From: RGIG7179 sp051893555
GTDB lineage: Bacteria; Bacillota; Clostridia; Peptostreptococcales; Anaerovoracaceae
Assembly: GCA_051893555.1 (NCBI GenBank)
Contig: JBJFHL010000029.1
Coordinates: forward strand, 1 to 13,996
Direction of reading: 5' to 3'
DNA length: 13,996 nucleotides
In this document: piece after piece, positions 1-7,228 of the stretch
Numbering within the stretch: the stretch's first letter is position 1
Layout: every line of letters begins with the position of its first letter
Position numbers and translations under genes: made by a program
The notes under the pieces: generated by a model
What the model was told of the DNA's origin: nothing
Database searches by the model: none
What the model saw: only the letters and a program-made list of their open reading frames with translations

Positions 1-54
1 AAAAAACTGTGTATTTTGTGGCGAAAAAGTGTGCATTTTACTTGACTGCTTACA
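1..54. mobile_element. Possible terminal end of an IS21-like insertion sequence
   Basis: The first 54 bases hold two copies of a 10-bp motif, TGTGTATTTT at 8-17 and TGTGCATTTT at 30-39, offset by 22 bp (about two helical turns). The second copy is followed by ACTTGACTGCTTACA. Repeated internal motifs near the tip and a terminal TG/CA are typical of IS21-family ends. Read on the minus strand, the tip would start TGTAAGCAGTC at base 54, immediately after the last recognisable codon of the helicase remnant, so the element would have cut off that gene. No transposase is visible because the rest lies outside the window. Family assignment is from memory of end structure only. Confidence 0.42.
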
Positions 55-1153
55 ACCCATACTCCTCGAAATCCATCAGATCCGGGATTCTTCCCAGTTT
101 GAATTTCAGCTGCTGATAGCTTTCCCGAATCAGCTTCGTATCATTGAAGTTGGCAGCATCGATGGACTGGAAGATCCTCTTCTTCGAAATCTCATCAAAA
201 TGTATCGTCGAGCTTCCCGGAATCACTCTGGCACCTTCCATGACGCAGCGGCGTATGGTGTCTTTGTTATAGCTCCGGTCGCCGTAGAGCGCCAGCGGAA
301 TCATGAAGTTGTTGGTGTAATTTCCGATGAAATCAAGAATTACCACGTATTCCTTCTCGTTTGCCTTTCGCAGGCCGCGTCCCAGCTGCTGTACGAAAAC
401 GATCGGGCTTTCTGTCGGACGCAGCATGATCACCTGATTGATTTCAGGGATATCTACGCCTTCATTGAAAATATCCACCGTAAAAATATAATCCAGCTTC
501 TTTGGATGATCGTCATCCACCAACCTGCTGATGGCAACTTCACGATCATCCTGCGAATCTTCGCCACTCAAGAATAGAGTGTGATAGCCCCGTTCGTTGA
601 ACTTCGCGGATAGTTCACGTCCTTCCTCTTTTCGGCTGCAGAAGATCAGCCCTTTGACACGGTCCCCGCTGTGGCCGTAGTATTCTGCTTTTTCTAAAAT
701 ATAGTCCACCCGCTGATCGCACACCAAGCGATTGAAATCCCGCAAGTTTGATTCGTCATCAAAAACCGTACCGTCAATCTCAATATCCGTGATTCCAAAG
801 TAATGAAAAGGACAGAGCAGGTTTTCTTCCAAAGCTTTCTGAAGCCGAATTTCGTAAGCAATATTATGGTCGAACAAAATGATGATCGTATCAAATTCCT
901 CCGGATCAAAACGCTGCATGATTTCTGGCTTGGCCATCATCTGCATGGTAGAAAACAAATAGTCTGTATCAAAATCCTTTGAGGTGCCTGATAACAGTCC
1001 AAACGTTTTCGTTTCTCCGAAAACATTGCGGTAACTGCTCATTGCCTGCCTTGCAATCTGTTCACGGTGCACCAGAAACAGCACCCTGTCCTGTTTTTCT
1101 TCTCGCATTGCGAAAGCGGAAGCATAGGTCTTTCCGACTCCGGCAGATGTCAA
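50..1153 (-). pseudogene. DUF3427-type superfamily II helicase, degraded remnant
   Basis: The 367-codon open frame encodes the central part of a DEAD/DEAH helicase of the type that normally carries an N-terminal PLD-like nuclease domain and a C-terminal DUF3427 domain. Visible parts are motif I (AGVGKT, residues 4-9), motif Ia (LFLVHREQIA), the STMQMM segment, and the helicase C domain with GLIFCSRKEEGRE, FNEGVDIP and motif VI QQLGRGLR (255-262). Three things are missing. The frame begins inside motif I at a TTG with no domain before it; a stop lies a short way upstream. The sequence jumps from FDTIII to LFDHNIAYE near nt 875-880, removing the Walker B/DEAH box and motif III in frame. It ends after DFEEYG, where relatives continue for hundreds of residues. 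Relatives of this protein act in DNA repair or phage defence, but this copy cannot hydrolyse ATP normally. The recognition is good; gene death is inferred from the three losses. Confidence 0.82.
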
Positions 1154-1542
1154 GCAGTTGACGCGGATTTTTGAAATTATTTTTGTTGGGAATTTTCGGT
1201 TGCTGGGTTGTCAGAATAGTATTTCACTGCTGTATAGAACAGCAAGAGTTATTAACTTGTCTGCTCAGGCTTTGTTTAAACTCAATTTTCTTCTTTTCGA
1301 ACAGGATCAGCGCCAATGATTTTAAGCGCTAAATCAGTTCGTTATCGCACGTTTTTGCCTGTTTGATTTCATTTCATAAAGTTCGATGCGTCAAATGTGC
1401 GTCAGTATCTAAGTCCCTTCTTTTATAAAATCGAATCCTTGAAAGCAAAGGGGTTGAGGAATGTATTTATGAGTTGTATGTCTTAACCATATTCATCGTT
1501 CTAAGCTGAATTATACTCTAAATAGCAACATGATACAGTACA
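1154..1542. other. Intergenic junction, no gene recognised
   Basis: This AT-rich 389-bp stretch joins the helicase remnant to the defence island. I see no convincing gene, RNA or terminator. Minor items are a 6-bp hairpin TGCTGT-ATAGA-ACAGCA near 1230 and a direct repeat TGCGTCA at 1387-1393 and 1398-1404. On the minus strand a short frame of about 17 codons ends near 1284, but the same frame has stops just upstream, so at most it is a decayed fragment. The break at about 1160, where helicase similarity ends, is the likely left boundary of the inserted DNA. Confidence 0.5.
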
Positions 1543-2442
1543 TTAGTCTCCATAATATATTGCAATCGGGTGAATTACACAAACATTATTCTCTCTTGTA
1601 GGTAAAAGCGAAAGCAATGCTTCTGATGCAGTATATTGTAAAGTTGCGAAAATATTGTCTTCATCATTTGTTTTCGTTTCTTCACCAATAATATTTGTTA
1701 CCATTCCAACACAAGTTATCTCACCACCATATTTAAAACCCAAGTTTTTCGGATTAATTCTAAAATATTGCTCGTCCAATGGTATTAAATATCCATCTGA
1801 TGATATCAGCATCCTGTTATATGGAATAATAGTTCTAAAAACTTCGATTACTTTTCTTGCATCTTCATATTGTTGGTTGTTCAAATCAATTAGCTTTTTG
1901 ATTTCCTTGTTAATTTCGGATTTATTATTTCTATGCTGTTCGCGATTAAGATTAATGCTATTCTCAAACTCTTCGCGTATTTTTTCTTCTTCTGTCTTTT
2001 TTAAAAAATCTATCAGACCGTTTTGGGAAAAGAGCGACTCCAAATAGTCTAAATCCACAAAATCAAAATTTCTTTTTATTAGGATATAGTTCCCTTCTTC
2101 ATCATATTCTTGATTCCCCATTGCGATAGAATTTGGATTGATATATTCATATGCAATATCGAATGCAGCATCATGTAACACTTTCTCTATAACATCACTT
2201 GCAGAGAGCGTGGATGAATGTCCCCTGTCGGTATTTCTATTAATTCCTAAATTACCAACTGCTTCAACCATCTTAAAGAAACTACCACTAACTCTTGCAT
2301 CTCCTGAAATACCAGTGATAGTGTTTTCAGATTTATTATCTGTACTAGTACCTGACAATGTTTGCTGCACTACAATGCCCTTTTGGTTTTGAGCAATTAT
2401 GGAATTAACTATATCTGTATCTAAATATATAAACTGTTTCAT
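1543..2442 (-). CDS. DUF6414 family protein, function unknown
   Basis: A 299-residue protein starts MKQFIYLDTDIVNSIIAQ, the characteristic opening of the DUF6414 family, and ends HPIAIYYGD, also similar to family members. No catalytic motif is evident. The middle (about residues 148-205) is rich in Glu, Lys and Asn and probably forms a coiled coil, and residues 25-75 are Gly/Ser-rich. There is no signal peptide or membrane segment. The ATG is preceded by a weak Shine-Dalgarno (GAAGTG). The gene is last in the AT-rich island, 270 bp after the HerA-like gene and on the same strand, and probably has its own promoter. DUF6414 proteins have no established function. Its position beside a restriction-modification system and a HerA ATPase suggests a role in defence or in regulating it, which is inference only. 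Confidence 0.8.
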   Translation of the reverse strand: MKQFIYLDTDIVNSIIAQNQKGIVVQQTLSGTSTDNKSENTITGISGDARVSGSFFKMVEAVGNLGINRNTDRGHSSTLSASDVIEKVLHDAAFDIAYEYINPNSIAMGNQEYDEEGNYILIKRNFDFVDLDYLESLFSQNGLIDFLKKTEEEKIREEFENSINLNREQHRNNKSEINKEIKKLIDLNNQQYEDARKVIEVFRTIIPYNRMLISSDGYLIPLDEQYFRINPKNLGFKYGGEITCVGMVTNIIGEETKTNDEDNIFATLQYTASEALLSLLPTRENNVCVIHPIAIYYGD

Positions 2443-2471
2443 AATAATTCACTTCTTTTTCCAAATTTGAT

Positions 2472-2501
2472 TAAATAAAAGAACAGCAATTCTGTGTTCA
2501 A
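2472..2501 (-). promoter_or_regulatory. Weak candidate promoter for the DUF6414 gene
   Basis: On the minus strand a -35-like TTGAAC (2496-2501) is followed after 18 bp by TATTTA (2472-2477), or after 17 bp by TTATTT. The spacer contains a dyad with arms GAACA and TGTTC (2481-2499). The predicted start leaves a leader of about 20 nt before the ATG at 2442. The -10 match is poor, so this is tentative. Confidence 0.33.
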
Positions 2502-2712
2502 GGGAACTGTTTGCGAAATAACCTTTCTCAAATTAGATTACTATATTCCATAGTCATTAGAACTTCGGATTTCTCATTATCAACGCAATTTAGATAGATT
2601 TTTTCATTCAAATTCTATAATCAAAAGTTCTTTCTGGTTTGTATGCCTTGAAATAGCTACAATTTTACAATACACTTTTGTACGCTTTCGATTATCATAC
2701 AGTTTTCAAGAA

Positions 2713-4824
2713 TTACGTTGTCATTTCGTTGTCACTTGTGACTGAACTCGGATTTGCATTTGCTACTTCATACATGTGTTCCTTTATGTGTGGAACCTCG
2801 AAAATCATCGGTGCTGTAGATCTAAAAGCCTTTCCCGTAGCAATTGCTGTTTTGAACTTTAAAGAAGATAGAGTTCTGATGTATTCCTGACCCAAATAGC
2901 TTGAAAGGAATTCATTACTTGTTTTATCAAGCTCTTGAAACGCAATAATTGAATTACACTGAGTCAATACTGTTTTGGATACATTTGCAGTTCTTTGAGC
3001 AATAACAATAAATCCAATATTATACTTTCTTCCTTGTAATGCAATCTGCGCGATGCTATTTACAGTCGCCCTTGAAGCATAATCCGAAACACCCATAGCA
3101 TTTACCTCGGGTATAATTGTATGGGCCTCCTCAAGAACTACACATACACGCTTGCCAAAGTTCTTTTTTGTTTTTGCAGTTTTGAATAGCGAAAAGAAAA
3201 ACCAACGAGTATACTCAAGAACATTTGCGTTGTTTGAGATATCCGGTATTTCAAATATTGCTTTATTCTCCTCCCCTTCTAAAAAATCTTTTATTGCGGA
3301 ATAGAATGTTCGTTTCAATACATTCTCATTGTTTGAAATCAACTCTTGTTTTTGTTGATTTGCAAATTTTGCTTTTTCTAAAGCTATTGTTTCGATGGCT
3401 CCAAATGCCGCTTCCGCATCTTGTTCCGATACAATATTATGTATGTTTTCAAATCGAGTCTGATATTCACCAGTTAAATCAACAATAATTACTTTCGTAT
3501 CATCTGCAGCAATTTCATTTATTAATTTTCTAGCAAAAACAGACTTTCATGCCCCTGTAACACCCAATATTGCTGTATGATGTGTTACCGCAGTTTCTTT
3601 GTTTAAGATTATAGGATAATTTGTGTTGGGTATTCTTCCTATAACCACTTCATTTTCTTCTATTTCTGGTTCTTCTATAGACGATGATAAAAGGACTGGA
3701 GTATTAATATTAGGAACCCAGCCAAATTGATTAAATGAACCCTTTTCATGTGACCATTCTCCTAACTGTATCGCCTCACCTGTAATATACCCACTACTAT
3801 TTTTATTCTCCAGTTGCTCTAAACAAGTAATTCCTTGGACAATTTGATACAGAACCTTATGATTCCCAATGTTAATCTCAACAAGTTCACCCTCTTCAAT
3901 ACTTGCTTTTGAATTATAAATAAACCTTATTCTCTCAATAGTTGAGCTTTCAGATACAATTCCAACAAGTCTATCTACTATGTTCGAATTTGTTGGCGCA
4001 TCCACCTTATATACCACATCCTCTATTCCGTTATATTCTTCATTTCCAAATATTTCGCTTATTTCTTTGGTATAAAGCACCTTGATCCACTGTGCTTGAT
4101 CCAAATAATAAACATCAACAACAATACCATATCTTGTTTGGTTATCCATTGAATACCGAAACTGAACAAAGTCAAATAAATGCATTTTGACTTTTCTGTT
4201 ATCTATCAACTTAATCAAAAATATATTCTTTGCTTGAACACCCAGTATGGTACCAACCATATTATCGGTTGGTATATATGTTGTTTTATCAAAAATACCT
4301 TCGATGGTTTTCGCTACCACTGGAACATTAAGTATCATAAAAACTACCCAGAAGCAAAACAGAGCATTGAATTTTTCTGATGATAGTCCGAATTTTGATA
4401 CAATCGCCCAAAAGAAAAATGCCGAAAATATTACTTCTGGCTTTCCTATTTCTCTATTAAGTCTTGAAAAAAATTGTACAAAATTTGTTTCTGCATTTAA
4501 CGCATTCTTGCGCTTCCACAATATAATATAGCTGCAAATCCCCAGATATAGAGTCCAAATGACAAACAGTATATATATTATATTTCTATCGCTAGGTGGA
4601 ATAAGCAGCAACGACAAAAGTCCAGTAATGCTATTAACGAAAATATTAGAATCAGTTGAATAATGCGGTTGATCTATAAGGGACAATAATACCAATAAAA
4701 GAAGTCCCGAAGTAAACCAGAATTCCTCAGTTACAAATGAGAAATCTCTATAAAAGAAAAAACCTATGGAAAGCAATGTAATAATAGATAGCAACATTAG
4801 AATTAATCTATATTTTTTGCTCAT
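2713..4824 (-). pseudogene. Membrane-anchored HerA/DUF87-type ATPase, interrupted by TGA in the P-loop
   Basis: This is one reading frame of 703 codons with a single internal TGA at 3547-3549 (codon 426). Residues 7-170 contain about six hydrophobic segments, so the N-terminus is membrane-embedded. Residues about 285-375 resemble a HAS-barrel (IVGIVSESSTIERIRF), and the rest is a RecA-like DUF87 ATPase. The Walker A motif reads G421-V-T-G-A-stop-K-S, so the stop replaces the invariant glycine; a GGA-to-TGA change explains it. After the stop the frame runs on undamaged through KSVFARKLINE, Walker B VCVVLEE (560-566) with EEAH, and the conserved segment around QGRKYNIGFIVIAQR. The ATG has a strong Shine-Dalgarno (GGGAGGT) and lies 23 bp after the endonuclease stop, so it belongs to that operon. 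As written, the gene makes a 425-residue membrane and barrel fragment without ATPase. HerA ATPases are hexameric DNA translocases that partner with nucleases. Sequencing error or a very recent mutation are both possible. Confidence 0.85.
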
Positions 4825-4847
4825 TCCTACCTCCCTTTTGTTGGGTT

Positions 4848-5657
4848 TTAATAAAACCCGTTGTATCCGCTAAATCCAAGCATATATACTGCCATAGCAA
4901 TGGACAAATCCTCTGTTGCTCCATCGAGATGTTGTGCCCACTCTCTTAACTCAGACATAACCGTATCTTCAGGAACTCTAACGTCATCCATAGTATTAAC
5001 AACCTTTTCGATGACTTCTGGTAATACCATGCACATTTTATAAAATGCGTCCTCTTCTCCTGTTACTAATTCGTAGAACTGATCCATACTCACACGTCTG
5101 ATAAGTTTATGCCCAACCTTTTTCTTATCTACAGTGGTTTCCCATTTTATATTCTGAGATTTCTGAGCAATTGCTTCTACAAGAAAACATGCGCAGTCAT
5201 CATCATTGAGTAGCTGATTTTGCATCTTTATAAAGGTTTTCCCTGCAGAAGCGGAATTCATTGTGTTATGTTTATTCTTCATTTCCACATATACAGTACT
5301 AACTTTTCCTGCGTCGGGAATCTCTATGCCGTTAGGATTTCTGTAGATTACATCCCAACCTCCGCTCTCGCCGTTTGGTGGAACTTCGCAATTGTCAATG
5401 TACTGAAAGATTCTCTGATGAAAATATCCAATATCATTATTGTTGGACTTATCCCTTTGACGAAAGATTTCATTGCTGACTATCTCTTCCCAAGTAGAAC
5501 GATATACGGTCTTATCGAAGATTAGTTTTACAGGATCAATCAGATTCTTATTGAAACGCTTTAAATCAAACGAGTCTAATTTTTCACCATACTTTGCGAT
5601 GGTTGCCTTAACATGAGTTTCAAAGTCTTTCTCTGTAATAAAGTCTAATGACCACAT
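4848..5657 (-). CDS. Type II restriction endonuclease, Eco47II family (GGNCC-type)
   Basis: A protein of 269 residues from the preferred ATG. It resembles the Eco47II restriction endonuclease family: TWEEIVSNEIFRQRDKSNNN, DIGYFHQRIFQYI, then WDV (Asp102) and VYVEMKNKHNTMNSAS, giving a PD-(D/E)xK arrangement D102...E125-x-K127, and FYELVTGEEDAF near residue 210. Known members recognise GGNCC, so the probable role is cleavage of unmethylated DNA at that site; specificity is inferred. A GTG at 5664-5666 would add three residues, but the ATG at 5655-5657 is better placed behind GGAG (8-nt spacing). The start lies inside the end of the methyltransferase gene (13-bp overlap), so the two are probably translationally coupled with methyltransferase first, as expected for a safe restriction-modification operon. 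No truncation or frameshift is seen, and the gene appears intact. Confidence 0.85.
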   Translation of the reverse strand: MWSLDFITEKDFETHVKATIAKYGEKLDSFDLKRFNKNLIDPVKLIFDKTVYRSTWEEIVSNEIFRQRDKSNNNDIGYFHQRIFQYIDNCEVPPNGESGGWDVIYRNPNGIEIPDAGKVSTVYVEMKNKHNTMNSASAGKTFIKMQNQLLNDDDCACFLVEAIAQKSQNIKWETTVDKKKVGHKLIRRVSMDQFYELVTGEEDAFYKMCMVLPEVIEKVVNTMDDVRVPEDTVMSELREWAQHLDGATEDLSIAMAVYMLGFSGYNGFY

Positions 5658-6883
5658 TTCAAACACTCCAATCCTTCTTTGATTTTCAATGCAATTTCAT
5701 AAGCCAAATTCACAGGAACCGCATTGCCGACTTGCTTATACTGTTGACTAATACTTCCACAAAATTCCCATTCATCAGGGAATGTCTGGCATCTTGCATT
5801 CTCTCTAACTGTAAATGGTCTTGCCTCCAACGGATGACATCTGTCTGTCTGCTTTTGGCTTGGTGATGTAAGAACCGTTAAAGAAGGTTCATCTAAACTT
5901 AATCTTCTCAATATACCTGTCCTTCCACCTTCCATATCCCAGCAGCTTTTCATATATTCTTTTGCTTTATCTTCCGGAATATCTCTCCAATATCCACCTG
6001 GAGGAACTAGCTCGAATATAGATTTTTTGTATTCTGAATAGCTGGCACCCGGGCTTTCTGGACAATCAAGTAAAATATCTTTCAATACCGGTTTATAGTC
6101 ATGCGGTTGCGGAAATTCAAAATGAATTTGATTAACCAAATCGTTTCTAATTCCAATAGTAATTAATCTTTCTCGCTTTTGAGGAACTCCATAATCCCAT
6201 GCATTCAATACTTTAATCTGGTTTTCCGTGATTGTATATCCTTCTTGCTCGAAGATACTTAGTATTGTCTTATAGGTTCTTCCTTTATCATGACTTCTTA
6301 GACCCTTTACATTTTCAAAAATGAACATCTTTGGCTGAAGTTTATTTAAAAACTTGGCATAATGATAAAACAATGTTCCCCTTGCATCTTCAAGCCCCAG
6401 ACGATTTCCTGCATATGAAAAAGACTGGCAAGGAGCTCCACCAGATAATAAATCTAATTCTCCTTTTTTTATGGAAAAGTATTCCTCTAAATCCAACTTT
6501 GAAATATTTGCAATATCGTCATGGATTACACGCCAATTTGGCCTGTTTAATTTCAAAGTATCGGCTGCATCTTTATCAAACTCAATAAGCCCAAGCGTTT
6601 CAAAGCCAGCCTCTTCAACCCCTAATGCCAATCCTCCTGCGCCAGCAAATAGTTCTATTGTGGTGGGTTTTCTGCAATGGTTATCTGTAACAAAATCCAT
6701 CATTTCACCAATATTACAATCAAGAGCTGCGCATATTTTTTCAATGCTTTCAAGTGATACTGTTTCTTCTTTTCCTAAACGTGCTAGGATATTAAAGCTG
6801 ATTCCAGCTGCTTCCTTTAATTCTGTTCGCTTCATATTCTTTTTATCAAGAATATCCCATAGCTTCTCATAGCATACAGCCAC
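5645..6883 (-). CDS. DNA cytosine-5 methyltransferase with N-terminal Cro/C1-type HTH
   Basis: A 412-residue protein. Residues 1-66 form a helix-turn-helix domain of Cro/C1 type (KRTELKEAAGISFNILARLGK). Residues 73-405 are a C5-methyltransferase: motif I ELFAGAGG (77-84), motif IV GGAPCQS with catalytic Cys152, motif VI ENV (190-192), motif VIII QKRERL (235-240), a target-recognition stretch with LTSPSQKQTDRCHP (338-351), and motif X QVGNAVP (384-390). It should methylate the site cut by the downstream endonuclease, probably GGNCC, and protect the host. The start is GTG, with GGAGG seven bases upstream. The HTH fusion lets the enzyme repress its own operon, and a 24-bp palindrome over the predicted start site is a candidate operator. 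All catalytic motifs are intact. Base composition is lower in GC than the genes to the right, in keeping with transfer as an island. Confidence 0.94.
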   Translation of the reverse strand: MAVCYEKLWDILDKKNMKRTELKEAAGISFNILARLGKEETVSLESIEKICAALDCNIGEMMDFVTDNHCRKPTTIELFAGAGGLALGVEEAGFETLGLIEFDKDAADTLKLNRPNWRVIHDDIANISKLDLEEYFSIKKGELDLLSGGAPCQSFSYAGNRLGLEDARGTLFYHYAKFLNKLQPKMFIFENVKGLRSHDKGRTYKTILSIFEQEGYTITENQIKVLNAWDYGVPQKRERLITIGIRNDLVNQIHFEFPQPHDYKPVLKDILLDCPESPGASYSEYKKSIFELVPPGGYWRDIPEDKAKEYMKSCWDMEGGRTGILRRLSLDEPSLTVLTSPSQKQTDRCHPLEARPFTVRENARCQTFPDEWEFCGSISQQYKQVGNAVPVNLAYEIALKIKEGLECLKCGH

Positions 6884-6909
6884 TTTGTTTCCTCCAAATC
6901 ATTTATTTC

Positions 6910-6933
6910 AAATCTAACGATATCGTGAGATTT
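6910..6933. promoter_or_regulatory. 24-bp palindromic operator candidate at the transcription start
   Basis: Bases 6910-6933 form an inverted repeat with 11 of 12 pairs matching. The outer arms are AAATCT and AGATTT, then one mismatched pair, then a perfect ACGATATCGT core. It covers the predicted start site and the first bases of the transcript, a classical repressor position. The likeliest ligand is the HTH domain of the methyltransferase encoded just downstream (autoregulation), which is inferred. Confidence 0.6.
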
Positions 6934-6938
6934 TTTAT

Positions 6939-6967
6939 ATTATACCACATATCGAACACTTGTTCAA
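6939..6967 (-). promoter_or_regulatory. Sigma-A promoter of the restriction-modification operon
   Basis: On the minus strand TTGAAC (6962-6967) is followed after exactly 17 bp by a perfect TATAAT (6939-6944). Transcription would begin near 6932, leaving a leader of about 48 nt before the GTG of the methyltransferase. This is the best promoter in the island and can drive methyltransferase, endonuclease and the HerA-like gene. Confidence 0.8.
6953..6966 (-). promoter_or_regulatory. Candidate LexA/DinR SOS box overlapping the -35 element
   Basis: The minus strand reads TGAACAAGTGTTCG. The Bacillus-type LexA/DinR consensus is CGAACRNRYGTTCG, so 13 of 14 positions agree and the GAAC-N4-GTTC core is complete. 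It shares bases with the -35 hexamer, where LexA binding would block RNA polymerase. No binding evidence is available; the call rests on sequence match and position. Confidence 0.6.
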
Positions 6968-7228
6968 TTGAATATTTTCACCATACTATATTTCTTTTTT
7001 CCTTGCTATTGCATAAATAATCTGCAACACGTTATCAATAACTCATCCACTACATCTGTATATCTACCTTGCCTAATGAGCTGATTTCTCAGCTCAATCA
7101 GGTCGTTTGTTATGAGTCTTTTTTCTTGTAACCTATTTTATGTTACAAGTCAAATTTATTCATTTTTTTCGAACTACAGCACTTGCAGTCCTTACAGTCC
7201 CTCCTAATCATCTTCCATCTTCTCCGCC
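6968..7228. other. Non-coding boundary between the island and resident genes, with two inverted repeats
   Basis: No complete gene is visible. Two perfect inverted repeats occur: TGAGCTGA-TTTC-TCAGCTCA (7077-7096) and CTTGTAAC with GTTACAAG separated by 9 nt (7125-7149). Neither has the T-run needed for a convincing minus-strand terminator. A minus-strand frame from about 7137 down to a TAG at 7006-7008 encodes a protein-like string (NDLIELRNQLIRQGRYTDVV) but has no usual start codon, so it may be a gene remnant. The change to GC-richer DNA lies near 7190. Confidence 0.45.

Noticed and set aside
1387..1404. Direct repeat TGCGTCA-AATG-TGCGTCA as an integrase binding site
   Set aside because: Only two 7-bp copies and no integrase gene in the window; chance or an unrelated operator is equally likely.
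3547..3549. TGA in the HerA-like gene read as glycine or selenocysteine (recoding)
   Set aside because: Other genes here, such as the macro/HD fusion and the lipoprotein, end at TGA, so a UGA-Gly code does not fit. I see no sign of a selenocysteine insertion hairpin, and selenocysteine at a P-loop glycine makes no sense. A nonsense mutation is simpler.
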